A DNA stretch of 64,000 bases from Dethiobacter alkaliphilus AHT 1 (GCF_000174415.1 NZ_ACJM01000010.1:62001-126000), one strand, 5' to 3'; counted from the stretch's first letter, positions 26,099-35,602 are shown. Notes: generated by a model from the sequence alone, not told the origin. A program made the numbers and translations.

Positions 26099-28501
26099 CT
26101 AGCTTATACCCCTGCTTAAATGACCGCTTGTCATTCCGGTTTTCTTTAATTTGTCTATTAATTTATGCTCCTGAGGTGTTAATTTGGAAGGAAAATATTT
26201 TCGATGTAAATCCACAACCAGTTCAATTTCATCCGGCGTTTCATCTACAAAGTTCAGCCTGAAATAACCTACTCCTTCACTTTCCAGTGTCCTCAAATAC
26301 TCAAGTAGCATAAGTTTTTTTGAATTATGGATCTCTGTGCCGCACTGGTATCTTCTTATTATCTTAAAGCTCTCATTCATCTTGTCTATGATGCTATAAG
26401 AATCTTGCAAACATAGCCCGCAGTTCTTGTGTTTATTTAGCGTAGTGGAAATCACACAATGCTTCATTACCATGACTGGAAGATAACCATATCCCAAAAT
26501 CTCTGTTTTATCCGGCACTATATTCATAGCTGAGATTTGCGATAAGTTTAACTCAGGAGAAAGCGATACCCTTGCAAAATTATTGTGCAGATAGAAATTA
26601 TAAGCTAAATCATTTACTACGTTCAGGTTATAATCGGCTATCACTTCTAACCCGGCAAATGCGTTTATATGGCCATAGCTCTGTATTAAAACGGTGTCCA
26701 GCTCTAATTTTCTCAGTAAACTCTTGTATCTTATTAAATCATCGTCTGAGGTAAGTCTGAATATCTCCGGGATAATCTTTCCCTTAAAACCTCTTTTTTT
26801 TGCAGACTGTACTGCTGCCTCCAGAGTCTCTAAGTCTTTATAGTATATTATTGTGGCGCCTAGCTCAATTAGCTTTGCCAGTTGAGATACATTGCCTGCC
26901 GAATATGTCAGTTCTATTTTCCTGGCTTCCTTTTGACGGTTAATTCTGCCATCTGCTTTTGGCTGCTTAGACTTCCGGCTGTACTTAACAGACCTCTTGA
27001 AGTCCAGCTTTTCAATAAGTGACCTTCTTATGGCATTGATTTCCTTTAAGGGCACCGACAACCCCTCATCCAAATCAACCTCAATATTCTCCAGTCGATA
27101 GGGGGAGCCGCCCAGCTTTGCAAGCTGATTTTTTACATCTTCAAATGTTATAGCTCTCTTCATTGCTTCCTGGGGTATGATATCGGTTTCCTCAGTCACA
27201 CTGTTCTTACCGTCTGATAAGCTGGCCACTATATTTGTGCCTCTTTTAATAGTGATTTCTATACTAACAGGGATTTCCAGAGTCTCCCCGCCGAATGTCT
27301 GCCTGGAGAGCTTCATAAATTCCTCATCATATGTTTTGTAGACCTCTTCCCCTGCATTGCAAACATGCTTGAAGTTTACCTCACATACCTGGCCCTTAGG
27401 ACATTTTTTTACCACTTTCCCTTTATGCTCTAACTTCTCTACTCTACCGCCAATAGTCTCATCTTTTCTTCTGATCTGAATTTCATCATTATGGTTAAGA
27501 TCAGCGGCCAGGGATAAGGTCGCTTTCCTTCGCTTCTGATCATACTTTACCACTTTACCCAGATAATACCCCTGATTGGCCGGGGTAAACATACTCATGA
27601 GCTTTGAACCACTTTCTTTAAGCAAGTGGCCCTTTGTAAAACCACGGTTAAATATTTTTAGCTCTTTTTCCAAAGCCGGAACATCAACGGCTTTGTTTTC
27701 CTCTAACATCAATCGATAAGCTCTGACAACCGTAGCCACATACTCCGGCCTTTTCATCCGGCCTTCTATCTTCAGGGAAAAGGCGCCCGCCTCAATTACT
27801 GTCTTTATTTCATCCAGGGTATATAAATCTTTGGGGCTTAACAGATAGTTACCTTTAACAGACTCATACTTTTCCTTTTTAGCGGTGTTATACAGCGTAT
27901 ATTTCTGTCTGCACGGCTGGGCACAGCTACCCCGGTTGCCGCTTCTACCTCCAATCATACTGCTCATCAGGCATTGGCCCGATACAGAAATACAAAGTGC
28001 TCCATGCACAAACACCTCTAACTGCACACTGGTTTCCTTTTGGGCCCTTCTTATATCTTCTATAGTCATTTCCCTGCCCAGGACTACTCTGCTTACTCCC
28101 AGGGACTCCAAATATTTAATGTCTTCTACCGTCTGCACAGACATCTGCGTTGAGCAGTGTATTTCCAGATCGCTATACGTCTTTCTTATATAATCCAAAA
28201 CCCCCATATCCTGGACAATAACGGCATCCACGCCGATTATGTACAAAAAATCTATGTAACGGCGCAGCCTTTCAAATTCATGATTTAGCACTAGAGTATT
28301 AACGGTGACATACACCTCGACATCACGAATATGACAGTATTTTATCGCTTCTCTGAGCTCTTCATCTGTAAAATTATTTGCGAATTTGCGTGCACCAAAG
28401 TCCTTTCCGGACAGGTACACCGCATCTGCTCCATTTTGCACCGCCGCCTGCAGTGCTTCAAAACTGCCAGCCGGCGCTAAAATTTCATAATTCTTATTCA
28501 T
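26099..28501 (-). CDS. Peptidase U32 family protein with DUF3656-like extension
   Basis: An 800-residue cytoplasmic protein. The N-terminal half is the U32 domain: 'EILAPAGSFEALQAAVQNGADAVYL', 'VIVQDMGVLDYIRKTY', 'HCSTQMSV', 'VFVHGALCISVSGQCLMSSM', with cysteines in 'GNRGSCAQPCR' that bind an iron-sulfur cluster in this family. The C-terminal half (about 400-800) carries the DUF3656-type extension and a third Cys cluster (KNCGLCLQD). E. coli RlhA, of the same architecture, is needed for 5-hydroxycytidine formation in 23S rRNA, so an RNA hydroxylation role is more likely than proteolysis. Single-gene unit. Confidence 0.9.
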   Translation of the reverse strand: MNKNYEILAPAGSFEALQAAVQNGADAVYLSGKDFGARKFANNFTDEELREAIKYCHIRDVEVYVTVNTLVLNHEFERLRRYIDFLYIIGVDAVIVQDMGVLDYIRKTYSDLEIHCSTQMSVQTVEDIKYLESLGVSRVVLGREMTIEDIRRAQKETSVQLEVFVHGALCISVSGQCLMSSMIGGRSGNRGSCAQPCRQKYTLYNTAKKEKYESVKGNYLLSPKDLYTLDEIKTVIEAGAFSLKIEGRMKRPEYVATVVRAYRLMLEENKAVDVPALEKELKIFNRGFTKGHLLKESGSKLMSMFTPANQGYYLGKVVKYDQKRRKATLSLAADLNHNDEIQIRRKDETIGGRVEKLEHKGKVVKKCPKGQVCEVNFKHVCNAGEEVYKTYDEEFMKLSRQTFGGETLEIPVSIEITIKRGTNIVASLSDGKNSVTEETDIIPQEAMKRAITFEDVKNQLAKLGGSPYRLENIEVDLDEGLSVPLKEINAIRRSLIEKLDFKRSVKYSRKSKQPKADGRINRQKEARKIELTYSAGNVSQLAKLIELGATIIYYKDLETLEAAVQSAKKRGFKGKIIPEIFRLTSDDDLIRYKSLLRKLELDTVLIQSYGHINAFAGLEVIADYNLNVVNDLAYNFYLHNNFARVSLSPELNLSQISAMNIVPDKTEILGYGYLPVMVMKHCVISTTLNKHKNCGLCLQDSYSIIDKMNESFKIIRRYQCGTEIHNSKKLMLLEYLRTLESEGVGYFRLNFVDETPDEIELVVDLHRKYFPSKLTPQEHKLIDKLKKTGMTSGHLSRGIS

Positions 28502-28827
28502 CTTATAGTGCTACTTACGTAGCCTCTCCTTCCTATTTATGCTCTTCATTTTAGTTTCTCAGTTAAATATCTTTTATCAAAACCTTCAGCTTAATTACCC
28601 CATAGTCCGAGGTAACCCAGCTTGAGTTATAATGTTACCATAAATGATTCTTCTATTATTTTCTGTTTCCTTTACCCATTGGAAATATGTACGTTTCCAA
28701 CGTAATTTTTCCCCTTCCTCCAACGCGTTATCTCCCGCTACGAAGCCAAGCGCTAAATATAAAGCATGCTTAACAAACAACAGTATTTAAGCATGATATA
28801 ATATTGCCAAAGGAGGATGAAACTGTA
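28502..28827. other. Intergenic region between divergent genes
   Basis: About 325 bases holding the promoters of the U32 gene (minus) and the membrane protein gene (plus). A 61-codon TTG frame at 28595-28780 on the minus strand has no ribosome site and is not accepted as a gene. No RNA element recognised. Confidence 0.4.
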
Positions 28828-29889
28828 ATGAATCCTGTACCTCCCAGATTTCTTGTTTTAGCAGTATTATTAATTACTTTTTTCTACCCCTCACAGGCTC
28901 TGGCAAACGGCATGCCCGTACTATGGTGGCCCGGCAGTTTTCATGGACCTGTATTACCTGCCGATGATACACCCATTGGTATTCAGTCAGAAGTGCTGGA
29001 TATTACTTATGAGAAAGGCTCGAGGGATGCTGATGTGGCTGTCAGCTATGAACTGCTTAATCCCACAGATGAGGTGCAACATGTAGCTGTGCTTTTCCTC
29101 GGTGATATTCTCGGAGAAGGGGTCATAACACTTAACGAAGAAAGAGTCACTGCCCACACCGGCAGCATTAATATGGATACGGTGTACCCATCGTTTACAG
29201 ATGATGCCCAATTCATCTGGTACGATCCCTTCACGTCGGAGCAATACCAAAAACCGGAGGACTACCGCGGCTATCAACAATCAATAACAGGAGTCCCCTT
29301 CGAACTGGAATTACAACCGGGCACGCATTTACTGGAGGTTCGTTATCAAAATCCACTGGGCTATGATGAAACCCGTTTTCCCCATGGTACGCATCACTTA
29401 ACTTACCTGCTCCAACCAGCCTCCTATTGGCAATCCTTTAACAATTTGCAGATAAATGTCACCCTGCCCTCGGCCAGCTATCGGTTAGCAAGTTCACTGC
29501 CTCTGGAGAAAACCGGCTCCAGAACATGGTCGGCTACATTCTCCCAACTACCCGCAGAAGACTTACACATCTCCTTTATTAATACTGCAAACATGTGGCT
29601 CGGACCTTATTCAACCAGGGGAAATCTCTGGCTTTTGCTCCCAATTCTTACTTTAACTGTTTATTTGCTTTCAAAAAAGGTCCATACAATAAATACCAAA
29701 CCCGGACTGATTTTTCTTGCCCTTCTATCTGTTTTTACCGGCTGGATTGTCTGGTCCATTCTAACTTTGCCAATGCTCCCCTACCCCTTTACATTTTTAC
29801 AATACCCACTCCTGGCAATCTTTTTAATCTGGCTGTTTGCTATCCTGAAAAAAGCATATCTAAATTTAAATATCAGCATAACCTCTTAA
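28828..29889 (+). CDS. Exported/membrane protein of unknown function, 353 residues
   Basis: Not assigned to a family. An N-terminal signal-like helix ends in 'PSQALANGMP'. A large extracytoplasmic beta-rich region follows (about 30-260), with patterns such as 'VAVSYELLNPTDEVQHVAVLFLGD' and 'LLEVRYQNPLGYDE' that look like immunoglobulin-type domains. Three to four C-terminal membrane helices (about 270-350) end with a basic tail. It resembles bacterial surface proteins in which an external beta domain is held by C-terminal helices. ATG at 28828 follows AAAGGAGG by eleven bases; an upstream TTG precedes that site. Single-gene unit with its own terminator. Confidence 0.75.
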   Translation: MNPVPPRFLVLAVLLITFFYPSQALANGMPVLWWPGSFHGPVLPADDTPIGIQSEVLDITYEKGSRDADVAVSYELLNPTDEVQHVAVLFLGDILGEGVITLNEERVTAHTGSINMDTVYPSFTDDAQFIWYDPFTSEQYQKPEDYRGYQQSITGVPFELELQPGTHLLEVRYQNPLGYDETRFPHGTHHLTYLLQPASYWQSFNNLQINVTLPSASYRLASSLPLEKTGSRTWSATFSQLPAEDLHISFINTANMWLGPYSTRGNLWLLLPILTLTVYLLSKKVHTINTKPGLIFLALLSVFTGWIVWSILTLPMLPYPFTFLQYPLLAIFLIWLFAILKKAYLNLNISITS

Positions 29890-29940
29890 CCATACAGCTA
29901 TCTTCCAACAAAAACGGCAACAATAAAAATAATTTCATTA

Positions 29941-29972
29941 AAAAAACCGATTACACGCCTCTAATCGGTTTT
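29941..29972. terminator. Bidirectional intrinsic terminator
   Basis: AAAAACCGATTA / TAATCGGTTTTT between the convergent membrane protein and chemoreceptor genes. Confidence 0.9.
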
Positions 29973-31172
29973 TCATTGCGCAACTATATGTATTTTGCTA
30001 ATATTAAAGCCAGATATCATACTTGTCAGTTTATTGACCATGTTTTGCAGTTCTGTTGTGGCTGTGGCCACTTCCTGCATTGTTGCAGTCTGTTCCTCAA
30101 CAGCTGCAGATACTTCCTGACTGCCCACTCCGATTTGTTCAGACGCATTACTTACTTCTTCAATCTGAGCGACTATTTCCTCAATGTTTTTAATTATCAG
30201 CTTTAGATCAGATCCCATAGAATTTATTGATTCGAGACCACTGTCAACTTCTACAACACTCTCATCTATGGTTTTTACAACATCCTTTGTTTCAAGCTGC
30301 ACATCGTTGATTAAACTTTCTATTTCAAAAGCAGACTTGGAAGACTGGTCGGCTAATTTACGTATTTCTTCGGCAACAACTCCAAAACCTCTGCCGTGCT
30401 CTCCTGCCCTGGCTGCCTCTATGGCAGCATTTAAGGAGAGCAGGTTTGTTTGTTCGGCGATATTTTTAATGGTTTCGGTAATACCGCTGATGTTTTGAGC
30501 ATTACCATCCAAAGAAGTTACCGAACTCTTAAGATCTTTTACCTTATCAGATATGGTCTGCATTTGTGCTTCTGCGTCGTTTAGCGTTTTATCACTTTCT
30601 TTAGAGCGTTTTGCGATATTGCCTCCGGCCTCGTTCATCGCCTTGGCGTTTTCACTGACATCAGTGGCATTATTTGCGAAATCATTGGATAAGGCCGCTA
30701 CTTCTTCAAAAGAAGCATTGATTTCCTCTGCAGAAGATGCAAGGGACATGGTAGATTCATTGACTTTATCAGTTAGTGAGTTTATCTCTTTAATTAACGA
30801 ACTTACAAAGCCGGCGCTTTCATTAAAAACAGCACCTAACAGCTCAAACTCATCCCCCGTCTTAATCTCGACCTTTTTACTAAAGTCGTTTTGGGCCAAA
30901 TCTTGCGCAAAGGTTTTTAAAGAATCAATAGGTTTTTTAATAAACAGGCGGATTATTAAATAAGCTCCAAACGCACTGAAAATGACAGACGCTGCAATTG
31001 ATACTAATTGTATAATCCGTTCCGGAAAGTCAAATGCTTCTATATTGCTTAAAACAAATCCCTGTCCTACTGAAATAAGAGAAGTTAAAACAATTATACT
31101 GATGGTTAACTTCAATTGGAGACCGGCTCTACCCTTAGTAACGTTATTAAGTGAAAAATTCAAATTAGCCAT
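29973..31172 (-). CDS. Methyl-accepting chemotaxis protein, minimal sensor
   Basis: A 399-residue chemoreceptor. Two hydrophobic helices (about 20-42 and 53-76) are separated by only about ten residues, so there is no ligand-binding domain outside the membrane. A HAMP domain follows (about 75-128), then a long MCP signalling coiled coil with the conserved hairpin tip '[20 protein letters not shown]' and '[13 protein letters not shown]'. It would couple to CheA/CheW and may sense a membrane or cytoplasmic cue, as aerotaxis-type receptors do. The gene follows a cyclic-di-GMP-I riboswitch by about 100 bases. ATG after GGGGGAG. Confidence 0.93.
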   Translation of the reverse strand: MANLNFSLNNVTKGRAGLQLKLTISIIVLTSLISVGQGFVLSNIEAFDFPERIIQLVSIAASVIFSAFGAYLIIRLFIKKPIDSLKTFAQDLAQNDFSKKVEIKTGDEFELLGAVFNESAGFVSSLIKEINSLTDKVNESTMSLASSAEEINASFEEVAALSNDFANNATDVSENAKAMNEAGGNIAKRSKESDKTLNDAEAQMQTISDKVKDLKSSVTSLDGNAQNISGITETIKNIAEQTNLLSLNAAIEAARAGEHGRGFGVVAEEIRKLADQSSKSAFEIESLINDVQLETKDVVKTIDESVVEVDSGLESINSMGSDLKLIIKNIEEIVAQIEEVSNASEQIGVGSQEVSAAVEEQTATMQEVATATTELQNMVNKLTSMISGFNISKIHIVAQ

Positions 31173-31269
31173 ATGCTCCCCCTAGTATGCTATAGTTTGT
31201 TTCACAACACAGCTGTCAGCATCACTTCCGTAACCCATCACCCCCGCTTATTAATTAGCCCCATAAAAA

Positions 31270-31376
31270 AAATACACTTTCGATAACCAGGCTGTCATGA
31301 CACAAAATGTGCCGTAGACCCTTAGCTTTGCGTCCCTGCTTTTCAACAGGTTTGCCATTATCCAGTGTGATATCAA
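31270..31376 (-). ncRNA. Cyclic-di-GMP-I (GEMM) riboswitch upstream of the chemoreceptor gene
   Basis: On the minus strand the RNA shows the class I c-di-GMP aptamer in order: 'GATAATGGCAAACC', a P2 hairpin with a GAAA-type loop, 'GGGACGCAAAGC', the tetraloop-receptor segment 'TAAGGGTCTACGGC', a P3 hairpin, then 'AGCCTGGTTATC', which pairs back to GATAA. The outer P1 stem extends with ACACT/AGTGT and AT/AT and is followed at once by eight T. P1 with that T tract resembles an intrinsic terminator, so ligand binding may turn the downstream gene off. The next gene on this strand is the chemoreceptor. Boundaries are approximate. Confidence 0.93.
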
Positions 31377-31494
31377 AAATTTCTATCTGTAAAGTAGGGC
31401 ATATATACCTTGTTAAAGTATAATTCCTCTTCCATATTTGGACAATATATCTCAAGACTTATTTTCACATATAAAAAGAGCACAAATTAAGCCT

Positions 31495-31512
31495 TCAGCC
31501 TTAGGGCTGAAT
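31495..31512. repeat. Short palindrome
   Basis: TTCAGCC-TTAG-GGCTGAA in the gap between the riboswitch and the 31631 gene; probably part of a transcript end or processing site, role unknown. Confidence 0.35.
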
Positions 31513-31542
31513 CAGCTGGCCAATGAACCAGCAAAAAATAAA

Positions 31543-31569
31543 AACCACAGTGCTTAAACCACTGTGGTT
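31543..31569 (-). terminator. Intrinsic terminator
   Basis: AACCACAGTG / CACTGTGGTT with a T-rich tail on the minus strand, about 60 bases after the stop of the 31631 gene. Confidence 0.85.
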
Positions 31570-31630
31570 ACTAGTTTTCTGTGTTACTTTATCAGCTTAC
31601 CGTTTATCTGCTGTATCAATGTTTATGAGT

Positions 31631-32056
31631 CTAGTTTTTACAAACGTCTGAATGTAAAAGATGTCGTGAGAAGAGTATTTCGTAGCTTCGAATTAAATGT
31701 TTAGTCTCTGCTTTGTCATGACTTATCTCTATTAAATACAAATAACATTTACGTGCCAGATCAACTTTATTATTTTCGTACTGCAACAGAGCAAAATTTC
31801 TTAGTTCATTGCAGAATTCATAATAGTCTGTAACAGCTTGCCGATACCCGTCTATCTTGCCTGTGTAATCAGGTGTTTTCCTATTTGCACAAGAGCAGTG
31901 GTTAATCAGGGTTTTATTATGATATGAACGAAGACCCTTAGTAATAATCTCATTTGGGATAAAAGATAAGTCTGCCTTAAAATACTCAATATTTAACTGT
32001 TGTGATTCTGATTCCGATCTCTCAAAGAACACCTTTTTGAATGTCCCAATAAACAT
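31631..32056 (-). CDS. Hypothetical protein, 141 residues
   Basis: Not recognised. A soluble, mostly helical protein. The C-terminal 70 residues ('VTDYYEFCNELRNFALLQYENNKVDLARKCYLYLIEISHDKAETKHLI') look like one TPR-type helical repeat pair. ATG after GGGGGTGGG and a clear terminator downstream support a real gene. It is AT-rich compared with the genes on either side and could be acquired. It lies between the chemoreceptor and an oxidoreductase, with no operon partner. Confidence 0.65.
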   Translation of the reverse strand: MFIGTFKKVFFERSESESQQLNIEYFKADLSFIPNEIITKGLRSYHNKTLINHCSCANRKTPDYTGKIDGYRQAVTDYYEFCNELRNFALLQYENNKVDLARKCYLYLIEISHDKAETKHLIRSYEILFSRHLLHSDVCKN

Positions 32057-32375
32057 CGAAACCCACCCCCATATACAGAAGTTTAATCTCCTTTAGGGGA
32101 TTAGCCATTTATTATATCGTATTTTTCATATGGACATTGTTTTTTATAACCCCACTATCAAGATTAAATCACCCCTAAAATAATTAACGAAGACAATTAT
32201 ACAAACACCTCCCTCTGTGATTGTTATTTTTTTAACAAGCATGTTCTACTTATTTTATATCATGATGTGTGGCTAGATGTCTATAGCAAATAAAAACTTA
32301 ATAACTTCTTTTTCCTGCAAATTACAAGTGTTTTTGACATTGTTTTTTCCTGGTTGCCAAACTGTTTGGCACCGG
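32057..32375. other. AT-rich intergenic region
   Basis: About 320 bases without a supportable gene. A TGCCAAA-CTG-TTTGGCA hairpin near 32354-32370 lies just after the FAD oxidoreductase stop and may mark its transcript end, though no T run follows. The rest probably contains the promoter of the 31631 gene. No RNA family recognised. Confidence 0.45.
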
Positions 32376-33503
32376 TTAAAAACTTATTAGATTAACTACC
32401 ATTCGCGCGATACTCAAACAGCAGGTAAGCCCTGGGGAGTCTATGCCAACCAGGTTAATAACCCCTCTGAGGCCGCGCTTGTTTTCGTGGCGAATAATAA
32501 AATCGCGGAAAGGATCTCCAGGACCCTGCAACTTCGGCCTTATCCCCGCCATATCAGGCTCCAGATCCTCTATGTTTAAAAAGGGCAAATAGTCTTTAAC
32601 TGCATCATAAAAATCGCCAACGTTATTTTCGTCAACCGAATAATCAATTTCATCCACATAAAAAGCACTGGGACCCAACCTTACACCTCCATCAAGATTT
32701 CTGGTAAGGTGAATTCCCAAACTCTTAAGTTTTTTATCAGGTGGTGGGTAGATCAAATGATTTGTAACCAATCCCTTACCGGAGCGGATGGTAAAGTATT
32801 CTCCTTTACAAGGATGTATTTTATAGCCTTCTTTTTCTACGTCAATACCCAGTAAAGTAGCGATGTAGTCCGAGTTAAGGCCGGCACAATTAATAAGCCA
32901 GGAACACTTGACAGCACCACTGCTTCCATCAGGATTAGTAAACTCTACAACATAACAGTCCCCCTGCGGCGACACGCCTTTCACATTGTGACCGTAGACT
33001 GCCATTGTGCCACCCTGAAGAGCCTGCCACTCAAGCTTCTTCATTAAGCTGTGAGTATCAATGATACCGGTAGACGGGGAAAGAAGTGCTCCTTTGCAGG
33101 CAATATGGGGCTCGATATTTTTAACTTCACTCTCACTTAGGAAACATAGATCTTCTACCCCGTTGGCCCGGGCATTCTCCTGCAAAGTGTGCAAATAGGG
33201 TAGATCCTCATCCTTGATGGCAATTACCAACTTACCCAAACGGTTATGAGGAACTCCATGCTTCCGGCAAAAATCATATAAAAGCTCTTTGCCCTCAACA
33301 CAGAGACGAGCCTTTAAGCTGTTTTGGGGATAATAAATGCCCGCATGTATAACTTCACTGTTGCGGCTGGAAGTTTCCTGCCCAAATTGACCGTGGCGCT
33401 CCACTAAAACCACCTGCCGGTCAGGCAATCTGGAAGTAACTTCCGCAGCAACGGCCAACCCCACTACCCCTGCTCCAATTACAATCACATCTACATGCTC
33501 CAA
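32376..33503 (-). CDS. FAD-dependent oxidoreductase, L-2-hydroxyglutarate oxidase-like
   Basis: A 375-residue DAO-superfamily flavoprotein. It opens with the dinucleotide motif 'VIVIGAGVVGLAVA' and the acidic strand end 'VVLVERHGQFGQETSSRNSEVIHAGIYY', which is characteristic of the LhgO/L2HGDH branch ('SRNSEVIHAGIYY'). Further motifs: 'LINCAGLNSDYIA', 'PCKGEYFTIRSG', 'GVRLGPSAFYV', 'LVGIDSPGLT'. The likely reaction is oxidation of a 2-hydroxy acid such as L-2-hydroxyglutarate, feeding electrons to an unknown acceptor. Single gene with GGAGG upstream of the ATG. Exact substrate is inference from the family. Confidence 0.87.
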   Translation of the reverse strand: MEHVDVIVIGAGVVGLAVAAEVTSRLPDRQVVLVERHGQFGQETSSRNSEVIHAGIYYPQNSLKARLCVEGKELLYDFCRKHGVPHNRLGKLVIAIKDEDLPYLHTLQENARANGVEDLCFLSESEVKNIEPHIACKGALLSPSTGIIDTHSLMKKLEWQALQGGTMAVYGHNVKGVSPQGDCYVVEFTNPDGSSGAVKCSWLINCAGLNSDYIATLLGIDVEKEGYKIHPCKGEYFTIRSGKGLVTNHLIYPPPDKKLKSLGIHLTRNLDGGVRLGPSAFYVDEIDYSVDENNVGDFYDAVKDYLPFLNIEDLEPDMAGIRPKLQGPGDPFRDFIIRHENKRGLRGVINLVGIDSPGLTCCLSIARMVVNLISF

Positions 33504-33585
33504 GGCGTCTTCCTCCTTCCAGACTTATATATATAGATATGTCTTTTTCACTGGTAATATAAAGGCGCTCAGCAATTCGGCCAGG

Positions 33586-34494
33586 CTACCTGGTCTTGCT
33601 TATATCAGGCTCGAGGTGAATGGTAATAATACTGTCCTCAGTAAAGTATGATTTTAGTTTATTTTCAATTGCTGTTGCTACTTCATGTGCAGATGTTAAC
33701 TCTTTTTCGGCGTCCAGGACCAAATGAAATTCTATAGCTGCTTTAGTGCCGATTCTTCTGGTTCTCAGTTGGTGAAAGTCTATAACTCCGGGGTGATTGG
33801 AAATAGTTTTTTCGATCCTGTCTATTTCATCTTCATTAAGGGAAGTTTCTACCAACTCTTCCAGAGCAGGACGAATGGTATCAATGGCTACCTTAAAAAT
33901 CAGCAGGCTGACCATCACTGAGGCAATGGGGTCAAGGATTATCCACCTTTGGCCTAAAAAAAATGCTCCACCAACGCCCAGTAGAACGCCAAATGAAGAA
34001 TAAGTATCGGATCTGTGATGCCAGGCATTTGCTATTACTACAGAACTTTTTATTTTTTTGCCCACATTGAGCGTGTATCTGAAAAGAAATTCCTTGATAA
34101 TTATTGAAATGACCGCAGCCGCCAGCGCAATTCCTCCCGGCCTTGGCAATACCTCACCCTGGGCTGCGCTAACAATATTAGCAAGGCCATTTCTTAACAA
34201 TTGAAAACCAACCACTACAAGAAACAGGCTTATTGCCACTGCAGCTAAAGACTCGTATTTGCCATGACCATAGTTGTGGCAGTCATCTTCCGGCCTTTCG
34301 GTTATTTTAAAACCCACTATCACAACGATATCTGTAAAAAAGTCTGAGATTGAATGAACACCATCAGCAAGCACTGCCCCGCTGCTTCCGATAATTCCGG
34401 CTAATATTTTAAAAGCCGCCAACACCGAATTAAGCAAAAAACCAACTAACGCAACTTTTCTGGCTTTGCGACCCCTGTATATTTCCTTGTGCAC
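33586..34494 (-). CDS. Cation diffusion facilitator family transporter
   Basis: A 302-residue metal-proton antiporter of the CDF family (Zn, Fe, Mn, Cd or Co export). Six membrane helices are followed by a cytoplasmic C-terminal domain. Metal-site motifs are 'LADGVHSISDFFTDIVV' in helix 2 and 'NAWHHRSDTYSS' in helix 5. The frame could start 69 codons upstream, but that extension has no family match. The GTG at 34492-34494 (VHKEIYRGRKARKV) follows AGCAGGGGG and gives the standard CDF length. It lies downstream of a ZIP-family gene on the same strand, with a terminator-like hairpin between them. Confidence 0.92.
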   Translation of the reverse strand: MHKEIYRGRKARKVALVGFLLNSVLAAFKILAGIIGSSGAVLADGVHSISDFFTDIVVIVGFKITERPEDDCHNYGHGKYESLAAVAISLFLVVVGFQLLRNGLANIVSAAQGEVLPRPGGIALAAAVISIIIKEFLFRYTLNVGKKIKSSVVIANAWHHRSDTYSSFGVLLGVGGAFFLGQRWIILDPIASVMVSLLIFKVAIDTIRPALEELVETSLNEDEIDRIEKTISNHPGVIDFHQLRTRRIGTKAAIEFHLVLDAEKELTSAHEVATAIENKLKSYFTEDSIITIHLEPDISKTR

Positions 34495-34537
34495 ATTCCC
34501 ACCCCCTGCTGCACTATTTACCAGATTAAAACAAAAC

Positions 34538-34567
34538 CCTGTGGAACCATAATTTAGTTTCACAGGG
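34538..34567 (-). terminator. Terminator-like hairpin between ZIP and CDF genes
   Basis: CCCTGTG / CACAGGG stem extended by AAC/GTT, followed on the minus strand by TTTTGTTTT. It lies 40 bases before the CDF start, so it either ends ZIP transcripts or attenuates CDF expression. Confidence 0.7.
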
Positions 34568-34738
34568 AATGCACATGCATAGTATGCTTTTGACCAAATC
34601 AAAGGTATTTCACCATTCTTACTCAATAAGCTATCGTTTATTAACTCTTGTTTAATAATAACAAAAAATTGCAGGTAATATCTTGCAAGGTTATTAAACA
34701 CATTACGCAGGGACGGTTTGCTTTTCTAATTCGTGTTT

Positions 34739-35485
34739 TTAAAGCAAGCCAAAAGCCAGCATCAGTCCGAAAATCAGGCCGGCATTTGCCATGTGGCTGT
34801 TTAGGTCGTTTGCCTGTGGGATAAGTTCGTCGTTAACAATATACACCATGGCACCTGCTGCAAAAGCCAACGCTCCGCCTACCATTACCGGCGAGATATG
34901 AATTACAAGAAGCCCTATGGCAGTCCCCAATGGAGCCATCAGCCCGGCCAGCAGAGCCAGGAGAAGCACCTTGCCAACCGGCAGCCCTCCCGCTTTCAGT
35001 GGGCCGGCTATGGCCAGTCCCTCCGGCACGTTGTGCAGGCCAATGGCTATTGCTATCATCATTCCCAGTTCCGGACTGGCTTCCAGCCCGGCCCCGATAG
35101 CCAGACCTTCCGGAAGATTGTGCAGAGCAATTCCAAACAAAATCAAATAACCGAGCCGCAGCATGGGAGCTCTTTCTAAACCAATTTTTTCCGGATTCTC
35201 CACTACTAAAACATCACCGCTTGACATATGGGAGTGAGGCAAAAGCCGATCTATTGCATACATCATTCCACAGCCCAAAAGAAACCCTATAATTGCCGTA
35301 GCCATATTACCAAAATCCACTGCTTCCGGCAAGAGTTCAAACACAGATATCCCCAGCATAATTCCGCCGGCAAATCCCAACAAAACAGAGAGTGAGTTCT
35401 TTCCCGGTCGTCCAACAATAAAGAGCAGTAAAGCTCCTACGGCCGTGCCTGTTCCGGCCAGAAAACTGTAAAGTAGTCCCTCCAT
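34739..35485 (-). CDS. ZIP-family metal transporter
   Basis: A 248-residue divalent metal transporter of the ZIP family with about eight helices. The duplicated metal-site motif is clear: 'ALHNLPEGLAIGAG' in helix 4 and 'GLHNVPEGLAIAGP' in helix 5. A short loop between helices 3 and 4 carries 'PHSHMSSGD', a small His-containing segment. Most ZIPs import Zn, Fe or Mn to the cytoplasm. The ATG at 35483-35485 follows AAGGGGACG; the upstream extension with HHYSQHE is rejected as outside the ribosome site. Together with the CDF it forms an import/export metal pair. Confidence 0.92.
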   Translation of the reverse strand: MEGLLYSFLAGTGTAVGALLLFIVGRPGKNSLSVLLGFAGGIMLGISVFELLPEAVDFGNMATAIIGFLLGCGMMYAIDRLLPHSHMSSGDVLVVENPEKIGLERAPMLRLGYLILFGIALHNLPEGLAIGAGLEASPELGMMIAIAIGLHNVPEGLAIAGPLKAGGLPVGKVLLLALLAGLMAPLGTAIGLLVIHISPVMVGGALAFAAGAMVYIVNDELIPQANDLNSHMANAGLIFGLMLAFGLL

Positions 35486-35602
35486 CAATTCGTCCCCTTC
35501 GTGTTGTGAATAGTGGTGCATTGTGGTTAAAGAATTCTTGATACCACTGCGATTTCCTTTTTTCTTTTCCTAATTTTATTGATCACCGCGGCGTATTTTA
35601 AG

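Noticed and set aside
28595-28780. 61-residue TTG frame in the U32 upstream region
   Set aside because: Looks partly protein-like, but there is no ribosome site, no family match, and it occupies the promoter region of two divergent genes.
31255-31455. 66-residue frame on the minus strand upstream of the chemoreceptor
   Set aside because: It lies over the c-di-GMP riboswitch; the 'protein' is a translation of the structured RNA.
33586-34701. Extended CDF protein with a 69-residue N-terminal extension
   Set aside because: The extension reads through the terminator-like hairpin and has no family similarity; GTG 34494 has the ribosome site.
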